DNA of 64,000 bases. Origin: Chryseobacterium sp. RU37D (GTDB taxonomy: Bacteria; Bacteroidota; Bacteroidia; Flavobacteriales; Weeksellaceae). Below are positions 7,836 to 14,960 of the stretch, in pieces. Within the stretch, counting starts at the first letter, position 1. Every line of letters starts with the position of its first letter. A model generated the notes under the pieces. That model was not told the DNA's origin, did not search any database, and worked only from the letters and a program-made list of their open reading frames with translations. The stretch spans positions 1 to 64,000 of the forward strand of contig NZ_FTMM01000012.1 in the NCBI RefSeq assembly GCF_900156075.1, given 5' to 3'. The translations under genes and the position numbers were made by a program.

Positions 7836-8306
7836 TTAATATAAATCTTCGTTTTTCATTTTTACAGTGTTTAAAATGAGTTTTGTAGAATTCCAAAAAT
7901 CCATTCTATTTTTATCAAATCTATCTTTTTCTGAGAGACAATCAATATAGTATTGTTTTTTAGTGTTGTTTTGAAAAATCGTAATTAATGCATCCGACCC
8001 ATCGATACATCTCGTTTTAATAGAATCTTTCGATTGCACACAAGTTTTTTCCTTAATTTTTAAGATGTTATTACTTATTTCGTTATACTCAGTCTTAGAA
8101 ATCTTTTTAACGAAGGAATTATTTTTATCTTGAAAATGTACTTTTACTTTCCCTTTTTTATTATTTTTCAAAGGTTCTAAAAAAATATTAATTTTGTTAC
8201 CTATAATAAGCGAATTATAACTTTCAAATTCTATTTTATCAAATTTTTGAGAAAAAAAATGATTTCCACATAGAAAGATTAATATTGCAGTGAATTTAGA
8301 AATCAT
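7836..8306 (-). CDS. Hypothetical exported protein (cargo)
   Basis: A 156-residue protein with a signal peptide (hydrophobic 5-17, likely cleavage near 20, FFSQ). The mature part is lysine-rich, with two cysteines around residues 88 and 99 (KTCVQSK, TRCIDG) that may form a disulfide, and a third near 123. I do not recognise the family. It starts 3 bp from the stop of the upstream lipoprotein gene (8309-8884), so the pair is probably co-transcribed. Confidence 0.65.
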   Translation of the reverse strand: MISKFTAILIFLCGNHFFSQKFDKIEFESYNSLIIGNKINIFLEPLKNNKKGKVKVHFQDKNNSFVKKISKTEYNEISNNILKIKEKTCVQSKDSIKTRCIDGSDALITIFQNNTKKQYYIDCLSEKDRFDKNRMDFWNSTKLILNTVKMKNEDLY

Positions 8307-8308
8307 AG

Positions 8309-8884
8309 CTATTGTTTAGTTAGAATAATATCTTTGGGGAAATTTATAGGAAAATCACCATGCTGCTCTACATATGCATTATGTATACAGTTTTCATCAA
8401 TGACACTAGGTAAATATTCAAAATGCAAAGTCATTTGCGTACTTGTTAAGCTTGTGATATCTAACGTTGCCATTTTCCTGCACATATTTTTTGGAGAAAA
8501 AAGGAGTCTGTCTCTACCTGGGGGCTTAATACTTTTGCTCATTCCACTAAATTCAGCCCCATCAACCCCAAAATTAGCAATCCTATCAATTTCTACCACA
8601 CCATTAGCGTTGATGATTTTTCTCTCTCCTAATATTCTATCTTTATAATATGGATGAGTGCCTCCTGGGATAGAATAGTAATCTTTCACTTTTCTTAAAT
8701 CAAGATAAACGGTTTTACCATTCCAGTTTCCTTTCCATAATCCAACAAATTTATCCAATTCATTATTAATGTCTTTTATATAAGCATTATTAGGTATGTC
8801 ACTTGGACTTGTATTAAGTGGGTAAGTTTGACAAGAAATCAGATTAATGGATAGTAAAGTAATTGCTAAAAATATATTTTTCAT
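8309..8884 (-). CDS. Small lipoprotein, probably DUF6705 family
   Basis: A 191-residue lipoprotein with lipobox LISC at 15-18. The mature part has a feature I associate with a Chryseobacterium family (DUF6705-like): FVGLWKGNWNGKTVYLDL near 46-63, a lipocalin-like opening strand, and a C-terminal strand ending in DIILTKQ. Cysteines near 134 and 165 could pair. Function unknown. It lies 25 bp downstream of the large JAMM-like lipoprotein, on the same strand. The family name is from memory and was not checked. Confidence 0.65.
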   Translation of the reverse strand: MKNIFLAITLLSINLISCQTYPLNTSPSDIPNNAYIKDINNELDKFVGLWKGNWNGKTVYLDLRKVKDYYSIPGGTHPYYKDRILGERKIINANGVVEIDRIANFGVDGAEFSGMSKSIKPPGRDRLLFSPKNMCRKMATLDITSLTSTQMTLHFEYLPSVIDENCIHNAYVEQHGDFPINFPKDIILTKQ

Positions 8885-8909
8885 AATGTTCGTAATTTAA
8901 ATTAATTGT

Positions 8910-10565
8910 TTAAGGACATTTTGTCCCCTGAAGATTTGTTAAAGAAATTTCATAATTGCCATCACTTTTTACTCTATAGAGCTTTAATCCCGTAATATTC
9001 ATATTTTCAGAAACAAATTTCAAAAATTGTTTTTCTACCTCGGCCATATCAAAATTACCATTTGTTTGAGTTTGATTCAAGTAATCATTTACGTAAACTT
9101 TATTCATTGCATCAAATTGTTGTGGCGTATAAGTTGGCAATGCATCTATAGTTGAACCATCAAAAGCAAGAAGATAATTGCCGTTGCTCGTTACTAATGT
9201 TAAAGTTAAATTATTAATTGGAATTTTGGGACTGCTTGAAGGATTATCATTGTAGTTTTTAGCCCAAACGACCCATTGATTAAAGAGTAATAAGTCTCCT
9301 GGTGAAAAAATTGGATAAAGTCCATCATAATGAGTATGCATTAGAGCAAAAGTATTATTGAAAATTTTCATATCTACCTGATTTGTTCCAGGCTTGTTTT
9401 GTAATACCTGATTCTGTGTCTCAGTTTGCCCTGTTCCAGGTATTGCTGTTCCTAATCTATTGCCACTCTCATATCCATCTCCTGTTTTTCCTTCCAAGGT
9501 TGTGATACTTGATTTATATTTTGCATCACTTGTAGATATTTTTATTTTCTCACAAGGTGTCGCCAAAAACTGATTATAAAAATCATCCCAGCTAAGACTT
9601 GCATTTTCAGTAAACATATCTACTGCATTATTCAAAATATCAGGTTTTGTACCAAAATAAGATAAAAGTTTAGATACTGTATATTGGTCTTCGTATTGAT
9701 AAAGATACAGATAAAATAGTTTGGTTCTTAAAGTTGAAGTAAACCCATAAGAGTTGATATGAAAAATGTTGCTAAACTGTTGATATTTTGCCAGCATCAA
9801 ATCACTGTCATCAGAATAAGGAAGTGTTCCATACCCACCTGTATTTCCTCCTGTTGAATCAGGATTGGGGTAAGGAGGGATTCCTGTATCTGTTCCACCT
9901 GCTCCTCCTGAACATGTATTTACAATTGAAATAATGCCAGGAGCTGATGCAGCACCACTTCCTGTCAGTTGGCAGGTGTCATCTCCATATCCATGTTGTC
10001 CAGAACCACAGACTCCATTTTCCCATGTTATTACATAGCATCCAATAGCTTCTGTGGCTACTTTTTGGGAAATACTAAGGTTGTTGATATCAAATATTTT
10101 TATTTTATTTTTCATATCAACATCCTCACCTAAAACAAAAAGGTCCTTTTGTAATGGGGTAATGTCATACTGAATCAATACTCCCGAAAAAGTGCCGTCA
10201 GCATTTTGTTTGAGTACGAGATTTTCTAGTCCAGAACTTTTAGATGCTCTCTTTACAGGGAATGTGTAGGTTTTTTGAGTGCCGTTTTCTACAAGTATAA
10301 CCTTGTCTGTTGAAATAGTTGCCCCGTCCAAAATTGAATTGTTTTTTTCCAGTAGCTTGTTGGAAGAAAATAGTTCTGTTTGTAGTTGTGTGACCTTTTG
10401 AATGAGAGGAGTGTTGTTGCTGATTTCGTGAAATCTTAGTACTGATGCCTTAAGGTCTTGTTTTTGCCGTTCATTCTCCTGATACATATCCTCAGTTCGA
10501 CAGGAATGAAAGATGAGATTAAAGGCTATCAATAATGATAACCACAAAATAAATTTGTTTTTCAT
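8910..10565 (-). CDS. Large lipoprotein with JAMM/JAB-like metallopeptidase motif
   Basis: A 551-residue lipoprotein (lipobox ending at Cys22). The N-terminal part (25-170) has heptad-like helices and beta strands; a Cys/Gly-rich segment (176-250, cysteines at 176, 186, 198 and 218) follows. Near 408-424 it has MHTH, then 8 residues, then SPGD: His410, His412, Ser421 and Asp424 match a JAMM zinc site with one extra residue in the loop; Glu366 could be the general base. This suggests a surface metallopeptidase of the deubiquitinase/RadC fold. The substrate is unknown. It heads the leftward trio 7836-10565. Confidence 0.7.
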   Translation of the reverse strand: MKNKFILWLSLLIAFNLIFHSCRTEDMYQENERQKQDLKASVLRFHEISNNTPLIQKVTQLQTELFSSNKLLEKNNSILDGATISTDKVILVENGTQKTYTFPVKRASKSSGLENLVLKQNADGTFSGVLIQYDITPLQKDLFVLGEDVDMKNKIKIFDINNLSISQKVATEAIGCYVITWENGVCGSGQHGYGDDTCQLTGSGAASAPGIISIVNTCSGGAGGTDTGIPPYPNPDSTGGNTGGYGTLPYSDDSDLMLAKYQQFSNIFHINSYGFTSTLRTKLFYLYLYQYEDQYTVSKLLSYFGTKPDILNNAVDMFTENASLSWDDFYNQFLATPCEKIKISTSDAKYKSSITTLEGKTGDGYESGNRLGTAIPGTGQTETQNQVLQNKPGTNQVDMKIFNNTFALMHTHYDGLYPIFSPGDLLLFNQWVVWAKNYNDNPSSSPKIPINNLTLTLVTSNGNYLLAFDGSTIDALPTYTPQQFDAMNKVYVNDYLNQTQTNGNFDMAEVEKQFLKFVSENMNITGLKLYRVKSDGNYEISLTNLQGTKCP

Positions 10566-10638
10566 TTGATTGTTTTATTTAAAAGTTGTAAAAATAGTTT
10601 TTTTTTAATAAGTTATAGGTTTTTTTTTATTGATATTA

Positions 10639-10672
10639 CAAAGATATACTCTTAAAGCGTCAAAACTTGACG
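10639..10672 (-). promoter_or_regulatory. Promoter -7 box and palindromic operator of the large lipoprotein gene
   Basis: On the minus strand 10646-10639 reads TATCTTTG, a full TAnnTTTG Bacteroidetes -7 box. A palindrome, CGTCAA-AAC-TTGACG, lies at 10658-10672, where the -33 element would be. That placement suggests a repressor or activator site. The surrounding 10566-10845 has no gene; it also contains an eight-C tract at 10783-10790. Confidence 0.5.
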
Positions 10673-10845
10673 TATTATCTCTAAATTTTCCCAATTATTG
10701 ATTTGTATGGGTTTGGAAGTAGTGTAATAATAAGTATAGGTATTTATAGTGCTATGGTATTATCTTCGAGGTTTTTTGTCAGCCCCCCCCTTGTTCATTG
10801 TTGTTTTCGGAAGCCTTGTATACAAAGACAAAAGGCTGTCGGTGT

Positions 10846-11304
10846 TTAATCTTTAACCAAACTCGTCCAATTTAGGACGGGAGCTTGTCTGTATTGTATC
10901 TCCGTATCTGAAATTTTTCTGAACTCATAATAGTCTGTAACTCCTGTACTGTTATACTTGATGGTAACATTGTATTCCGTGTTATTGACAGTTTCATCAA
11001 CATTCCCTCCATTAGGCGATACTTTGATTTTTTCCGTCCAGCTCGTTTGTGTTCCTCCCGAACTGATTGATACTATGTCAGAATCAGTAAACTTTAGTGT
11101 TAACGGGGAGTCCATTGGTGTTCCAAACGGTGCGTATTTCCATGTACTCTGAATCCATGTTGGCGGATGAAAATATTGAGTTGTTACAGGTGGTTGTTGA
11201 TTGTTGGGTGTGGTGGTGTCTTCATCATTGCTATTTGAACAACTTATGATTGTTAATGCTAGTGATAGTGCTACCATTGTAGCTTTGAAAGAAAGTTTTT
11301 TCAT
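10846..11304 (-). CDS. Hypothetical lipoprotein (cargo)
   Basis: A 152-residue lipoprotein with lipobox IISC (Cys22), a short Thr/Asn/Pro/Gln-rich linker and a mature domain of about 100 residues rich in beta strands, beginning PTWIQSTWKY. The layout (lipobox, flexible linker, small beta domain with an early Trp pair) resembles lipocalin-like lipoproteins common in Flavobacteria. No catalytic motif is visible. It starts 7 bp from the stop of the next gene upstream (11312-11671), so it is likely in one operon with it. Confidence 0.7.
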   Translation of the reverse strand: MKKLSFKATMVALSLALTIISCSNSNDEDTTTPNNQQPPVTTQYFHPPTWIQSTWKYAPFGTPMDSPLTLKFTDSDIVSISSGGTQTSWTEKIKVSPNGGNVDETVNNTEYNVTIKYNSTGVTDYYEFRKISDTEIQYRQAPVLNWTSLVKD

Positions 11305-11311
11305 AATAGTA

Positions 11312-11671
11312 TCATGGTTTTATATTAATATATCTTGTTCCGTCTCCTGCGAGATTCATGATTTCTAATCTGTTTTTGTTATAAGAAAAAAAGTTGAGTT
11401 TGTTTTGTCTGTCCCGTATCATGCAATTAATAGATGGTGTGGTAATATCACAATAGCTATCAATCTTAAAGACATACGGTGTGGGAAACTCAGAATCTAT
11501 TACACTGATTGTGTTTTTAGATTTGTTAATTACAATCTTAGTTTTTCGTGTTGCGAGTTCTGTTACATTCATGTTCTTGGTAATCTGAACCATATTGTAA
11601 TTAAATATCTTTGTCTGCGCGGATAGCTGTAATGTCAGGCTTATTGTCAGACCTAATAAAATCTTTTTCAT
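11312..11671 (-). CDS. Hypothetical secreted protein (cargo)
   Basis: A 119-residue protein with a clear signal peptide (MKKILLGLTISL, cleavage probably after Ala18). The mature part is about 100 residues, basic, with beta-strand pattern and two cysteines (near 73 and 79). I do not recognise it. It lies 10 bp downstream of the 151-residue lipoprotein gene and 7 bp upstream of the 152-residue one, forming a three-gene leftward operon. Confidence 0.65.
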   Translation of the reverse strand: MKKILLGLTISLTLQLSAQTKIFNYNMVQITKNMNVTELATRKTKIVINKSKNTISVIDSEFPTPYVFKIDSYCDITTPSINCMIRDRQNKLNFFSYNKNRLEIMNLAGDGTRYINIKP

Positions 11672-11681
11672 ACTATGTTCG

Positions 11682-12137
11682 TTATTCGGTGATTAAAAAT
11701 GTGTTTCTTTTTTCGCTTGCTTCTGCATAACTGCCAAATACAAACATTTCTTTCTTTTTGACCCTGCCATTACGAATTTTCGCATCGGGTGAACTGAGAT
11801 AGTTTGAAATTATCAGGTCTTCCATCTGTGCTTTTTCATCCTCGCACAAATCGTGGGTTATATCTTGGATTCCTGAGACAAAGTTGGCTCGTCTTGTATC
11901 CATTCCATAATCTTCCTCAACAAGCAACCGAACGAATATGTATTGTTTTTGAGCTTTGGCGTGGGCTTCTAGTTTTCTGTCAATTTCTTCAAACTGAATC
12001 TTTTCATTGGCTTTCATACGTGCTTGTATAGAATCAATATACGGGTCGGGCTCTCTAGTGGGTTTGGATTTTTCACACGACAAGACGGATAGTGCTGTGG
12101 ATAGTAGCAGTGCCGGAACTAGCAGAATCTTTTTCAT
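11682..12137 (-). CDS. Hypothetical helical lipoprotein (cargo)
   Basis: A 151-residue lipoprotein with lipobox VLSC (Cys21). The mature part is highly charged and helical (residues 30-75, for example RMKANEKIQFEEIDRKLEAH), with a later Cys near 97 and a short C-terminal region. Function unknown. It is the first gene of the leftward trio 10846-12137. Its leader holds a short hairpin: on the minus strand GGCGGGTG and CATCCGCC flank an A-rich loop just before the ATG, and the large cruciform at 12196-12358 is further upstream. Confidence 0.65.
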   Translation of the reverse strand: MKKILLVPALLLSTALSVLSCEKSKPTREPDPYIDSIQARMKANEKIQFEEIDRKLEAHAKAQKQYIFVRLLVEEDYGMDTRRANFVSGIQDITHDLCEDEKAQMEDLIISNYLSSPDAKIRNGRVKKKEMFVFGSYAEASEKRNTFLITE

Positions 12138-12195
12138 AGGCGGATGTTTTTTTTATTCACCCGCCCTCCTAAAGTGATGTTGTTGGTAAATGCAA

Positions 12196-12358
12196 AAAGC
12201 GTGAAGGACTAAACTCAATTTGCTATAGGAGGTTCTGACAAAACCTTGCAATACAAACAAGAATAGCCTCCACGCCATAGGTGGAGGCATCAACTGTTTA
12301 TCCTGTATTGCATTTGAAATTGTCAGATTTCCTATAACAGAATAAAAGCTAACGCTTT
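12196..12358. ncRNA. 163-nt nested inverted-repeat structure (candidate structured RNA or cruciform)
   Basis: Three nested pairings: AAAGCGT (12196-12202) with ACGCTTT (12352-12358); 12224-12255 with 12304-12336, sharing TATAGGA and TGCAATACA at the ends and TCTGACAA in the middle; and a perfect 8-bp GCCTCCAC/GTGGAGGC hairpin (12266-12273 with 12281-12288). On the plus strand it ends with AAAGC-TAAC-GCTTT and a T-rich run, like a terminator. Direction, transcription and function are unknown; an oriT-like or mobile-element origin is also possible. Confidence 0.55.
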
Positions 12359-12510
12359 ATATTTTTTCGATAAAATTCAGTCACAAAAGTATAAATTTTT
12401 CCTGATACTTTGATTTAAAATTTAGTACCACAATCATGCAGTAAAAAGTACCGTTATACTACTATTATAAAATGCTATTTAATAGGGTATGATTAGAACG
12501 GTGATAACTT

Positions 12511-12609
12511 TAAAAAAAAGATTTGTTTTAAGATTCAGTTTTTCAGTTTTTCATAGCATAAATCCGAAAAAATGAATTTCTGAACCCTGATTTAAACATT
12601 TTTTTTTTC
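12511..12609. repeat. 95-bp repeat copy B
   Basis: Second copy of 7288-7380, same orientation. The inverted-repeat arms are kept (TCAGTTTTTC at 12543-12552, GAAAAAATGA at 12566-12575, one mismatch), but the loop is longer and different in sequence. Conserved arms with a changed loop suggest that the stem, or a protein bound to it, matters. Confidence 0.8.
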
Positions 12610-13340
12610 AATGAGACTTGAATTTAGCATAGATTCATTGTCATACTCTTTCATTCTGTTAAAGCTTTCTGGGTGTGGTAAGTAATCTTTAAGGTCTGGT
12701 CGGGGCGTTGAAAAATTAGATTTGAAGTAAACAGCATTTTGTCAATATATTATCTGCCGATTTACCCCAAAACAAAAAAGTCTCCCAATGAAACGAAAGA
12801 CCTAAAAACACAAATGATGAAAAATCTATCACTTTTTGTTGGTTCATACAAAAACATTTCGGAAAACTAAGGTAAACAGTTTGTGGTACTTTTAGTTAAG
12901 TGATATTTTTTTAAGTTTACTTACCGGGAAAATGTATAATACTTGGGTTACTATTTACACCAACCCCCTCAAATTTTCACTGTAAAATGTCCCCCTTATA
13001 ATCAAATCTCAAAATTTTTATACAGGTATCGGGACTGTACCTACTATAGCGGTTTGGGGGTAGGATATCGTACTTTTTTCGTCGTGTCCCCTATGCACCG
13101 ATTTTGCTTTTCTCAGACTTATTTTACTTTTTCTGCCGTCCAAACGGTTAAAAAGTTTTTAACTAACCTCGAAAGTATTGATTTTTTGAGTAAAAAGTGC
13201 CTGAAACACTTGTATTTATCCGCTTTTTATCGTATATTTATACTGCTTTTTATGAGCAACTTATTACAAAAAAATGCCTTGAAGTGGTGACACACAACAA
13301 GGCGTATCAATAAATTTTAACTACACTAAAACTTATCGAC

Positions 13341-13871
13341 ATGGCAAATTTACAAAATTGTCTGGATATTGCAAGTATCTACGTATCTACTTACGCAAAG
13401 TACAACAATGGGAGCCTGTATGGCAAATGGCTTAATCTTTCTGATTATTCAGATTATGATGAGCTACTTACAGCAATGTATGAACTTCATTCTGATGAAT
13501 CCGACCCTGAATTCATGCTACAAGATTATGAGGGGTGTGAACTGTTTGAAAAACTAGGATTGATTAGTGAGTGTCATATATCCAAAGATATCTACGACAT
13601 TGCCGAGCAAATAAATGATTCAGAGTATAGTATTGAAGTTTATGAGGCTTTGCTGGACAACTTTTTAGATATGAGCTTTGAAAGTGCCTGTGAGTATGCA
13701 AACAATTTTTATTGTGGTGAATACGCAAACGATGTTGAGTTCGTGCAGGAGTTCTACGAAAATGACATATATTTCAAACTGCCTCATTTTGTTTGTATTG
13801 ATTGGGAAGCAACAGCCCGTAACATCATGTATGATTATTTTGAATCGAACGGACATTATTTCCGTTGCTAA
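13341..13871 (+). CDS. ardA: ArdA-like antirestriction protein
   Basis: A 176-residue acidic protein matching ArdA: an opening strand with IYVSTYAKYNNGSLYGKW (13-30), a central DYEG motif (DYEGCELFEKLG), an acidic middle (EYANDVEFVQEFYEND), and the family ending with WEATARNIMYDYF and a short tail. ArdA proteins imitate B-form DNA and block type I restriction enzymes, protecting incoming mobile DNA. It is the only rightward gene at the right end of the element and lies 100 bp from attR. The leader contains a GCCTTG/CAAGGC hairpin. Identification is by overall pattern and is strong. Confidence 0.9.
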   Translation: MANLQNCLDIASIYVSTYAKYNNGSLYGKWLNLSDYSDYDELLTAMYELHSDESDPEFMLQDYEGCELFEKLGLISECHISKDIYDIAEQINDSEYSIEVYEALLDNFLDMSFESACEYANNFYCGEYANDVEFVQEFYENDIYFKLPHFVCIDWEATARNIMYDYFESNGHYFRC

Positions 13872-13880
13872 AATTATTAG

Positions 13881-13922
13881 TTTACTTATGTTTACTTTTA
13901 GACTTGACCTGTACCTTGACCT
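13881..13922. repeat. Arm-type repeats, right end (TTTACTT and TTGACCT classes)
   Basis: TTTACTTATG and TTTACTTTTA (13881-13900) are followed by TTGACCT at 13904-13910 and 13916-13922. The same two classes occur in the same order and orientation at the left end (2190-2214 and 2282-2313), although the gap between classes is 3 bp here and about 68 bp there. These fit integrase arm or excisionase sites. Confidence 0.6.
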
Positions 13923-13971
13923 ACTACAAAACAAAGCCACCTACGATTTTGTAAGTGGCTGATTTTCAACG

Positions 13972-14045
13972 TGGTCCCACCTGGGCTCGAACCAGGGACC
14001 ACCTGATTATGAGTCAGGTGCTCTAACCAACTGAGCTATAGGACC
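13972..14045 (-). tRNA. tRNA with CAU anticodon (Ile2 or elongator Met), integration site
   Basis: Read on the minus strand it folds into a complete cloverleaf: acceptor GGTCCTA/TGGGACC, D arm GCTC/GAGC, anticodon stem CCTGA/TCAGG with loop CTCATAA (anticodon CAT), T arm CCTGG-TTCGAGC-CCAGG, discriminator A; CCA is not encoded. C4-G69 and C5-G68 are features used by TilS to recognise tRNA-Ile(CAU), so lysidine-modified Ile2 is likely, but elongator Met cannot be excluded. The 3' part (13972-14014) is the element's attR. Confidence 0.95.
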
Positions 14046-14110
14046 TCAAAATTTGGCTAAATTTGTGACTGCAAAAATAGCAAAATTTATTTCACTACAA
14101 AATTTTTTCA

Positions 14111-14506
14111 CTACTTTTCTTGACAAAGTTCTATGAGGATTCCGTTTGTATATTTTGGGTGAAGAAAGACAATTAATTTATTATCAGCACCTTCTTTCGG
14201 TTCTTCGGAAATAAACTGAAACCCTTCATTTTTTAATCTTTTTATTTCTTCAAAAATATTTTCCACAACAAAAGCCAGATGATGAATACCTTCTCCTTTT
14301 TTATCAATAAATTTTGAGATCGGGCTATCCTCCTTACTCGCTTCCAAAAGCTCAATTTTACTTTCTCCTGCAGCATAAAATGAAGTTACCACCCCTTCCC
14401 TTTCTACAGATTCTTTTTTATAAGATTCTTTTCCCAAAAGCTTTGTAAAAAGATTATCCGAAACACCCAGAGATTTTACCGCAATACCTATATGTTCTAA
14501 TTTCAT
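14111..14506 (-). CDS. mce: Methylmalonyl-CoA epimerase
   Basis: A 131-residue protein of the vicinal-oxygen-chelate superfamily with two beta-alpha-beta-beta-beta units. Metal-ligand candidates are His5 (KLEHIGIAV), His76 (IHHLAFVV) and Glu126 (ILIELCQ). It interconverts the R and S forms of methylmalonyl-CoA in propionate and branched-chain amino-acid breakdown. I use the ATG at 14506 because MKLEHIGIAV is the family's normal opening; an upstream in-frame ATG at 14551 would add 15 atypical residues. It is transcribed away from rbfA, with 91 bp between the starts. Confidence 0.93.
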   Translation of the reverse strand: MKLEHIGIAVKSLGVSDNLFTKLLGKESYKKESVEREGVVTSFYAAGESKIELLEASKEDSPISKFIDKKGEGIHHLAFVVENIFEEIKRLKNEGFQFISEEPKEGADNKLIVFLHPKYTNGILIELCQEK

Positions 14507-14597
14507 AAATAATTTAAATAAATTAAGTCGTAAATTTGATACAGAGACCAAATTTCAAAGTATCAATTCAAACAAAAGTACTAAATTTGCATAAATT

Positions 14598-14957
14598 ATG
14601 GAAAGCAACAGACAAAGAAAAGTAGCACAGATTATACAGGAAGACTTTGCAGAGCTTTTCCGCAAACAGGCTGCGGAAAGCAAACAAAGCATTTTAGTGA
14701 CTGTTTCAGATGTAAAGGTAACTGCAGATCTTGGTATTGCCAAAATTTATTTAAGCATATTCCCCCAGGAACATCGCCAGGCAATTATGAAAGAAATTGA
14801 GGAAAATAAAGCATTATACAGAAATTTCATTGGCCAGAAAATGGCAAAACAGGTCCGCGTAATTCCTAATCTGAACTTCTACCTGGATACTTCCCTTGAT
14901 GATGTCGAAAAACTAGAAAGAGAACTAAGAGGCGAAGGAGACAATCCTATTTTATAA
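14598..14957 (+). CDS. rbfA: Ribosome-binding factor A
   Basis: A 119-residue KH-fold protein needed for late maturation of the 30S subunit (16S rRNA 5' end, cold adaptation). It shows the family opening RQRKVAQIIQEDFAELF, the central VTVSDVKVTADLGIAKIYLSI (the DLxxAKVYVS block) and the end LNFYLDTSLDDVEKLE. Length is typical. A TAAATTTG -7 box lies at 14582-14589 but only 8 bp before the ATG, so its use is doubtful. The permease gene follows after 3 bp, so the two are co-transcribed. Confidence 0.95.
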   Translation: MESNRQRKVAQIIQEDFAELFRKQAAESKQSILVTVSDVKVTADLGIAKIYLSIFPQEHRQAIMKEIEENKALYRNFIGQKMAKQVRVIPNLNFYLDTSLDDVEKLERELRGEGDNPIL

Positions 14958-14960
14958 AAC

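Larger units (their letters stand above)
12138..13340. other. 1.2-kb gene-free, structured region of the element
   Basis: No convincing gene lies here. It holds the cruciform (12196-12358), copy B of the 95-bp repeat (12511-12609), a possible coding remnant on the minus strand (12592-12741), a GTTTACTT motif at 12915-12922 like those at the element ends, small inverted repeats near 13021-13060, and a GCCTTG/CAAGGC hairpin (13276-13281 with 13298-13303) in the ardA leader. Such a region suits replication, transfer or packaging sites. Confidence 0.6.
2132..14014. mobile_element. Integrative element of about 11.8 kb in a tRNA gene (P4/PICI-like)
   Basis: Bounded by identical 44-bp repeats at 2132-2175 and 13971-14014; the right copy is part of the intact tRNA. 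Contents in order: integrase, unknown protein, excisionase-like HTH protein, DUF5131 protein, SF3 helicase, small unknown protein, six leftward exported proteins, a structured non-coding region, ArdA. No capsid, portal, terminase, relaxase or type IV secretion gene is present. The set integrase, HTH, replication helicase and antirestriction cargo is that of phage satellites and small integrative elements. The repeat unit is 11,839 bp. Confidence 0.85.

Noticed and set aside
12196..12358. Retron msr/msd or CRISPR-related RNA
   Set aside because: No reverse transcriptase, Cas gene or repeat array is in the window, so neither label can be supported.
12943..13290. 115-residue open frame in the gene-free part of the element
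   Set aside because: Composition is unlike a protein (many Phe, Tyr, Cys; no domain), and it covers several small inverted repeats; more likely non-coding.
2132..14014. Complete prophage or conjugative element
   Set aside because: No capsid, terminase, portal, tail, relaxase, coupling protein or Tra gene is visible.
14507..14551. Longer start for the methylmalonyl-CoA epimerase
   Set aside because: The extra 15 residues are not family-like; MKLEHIGIAV is the usual N terminus.
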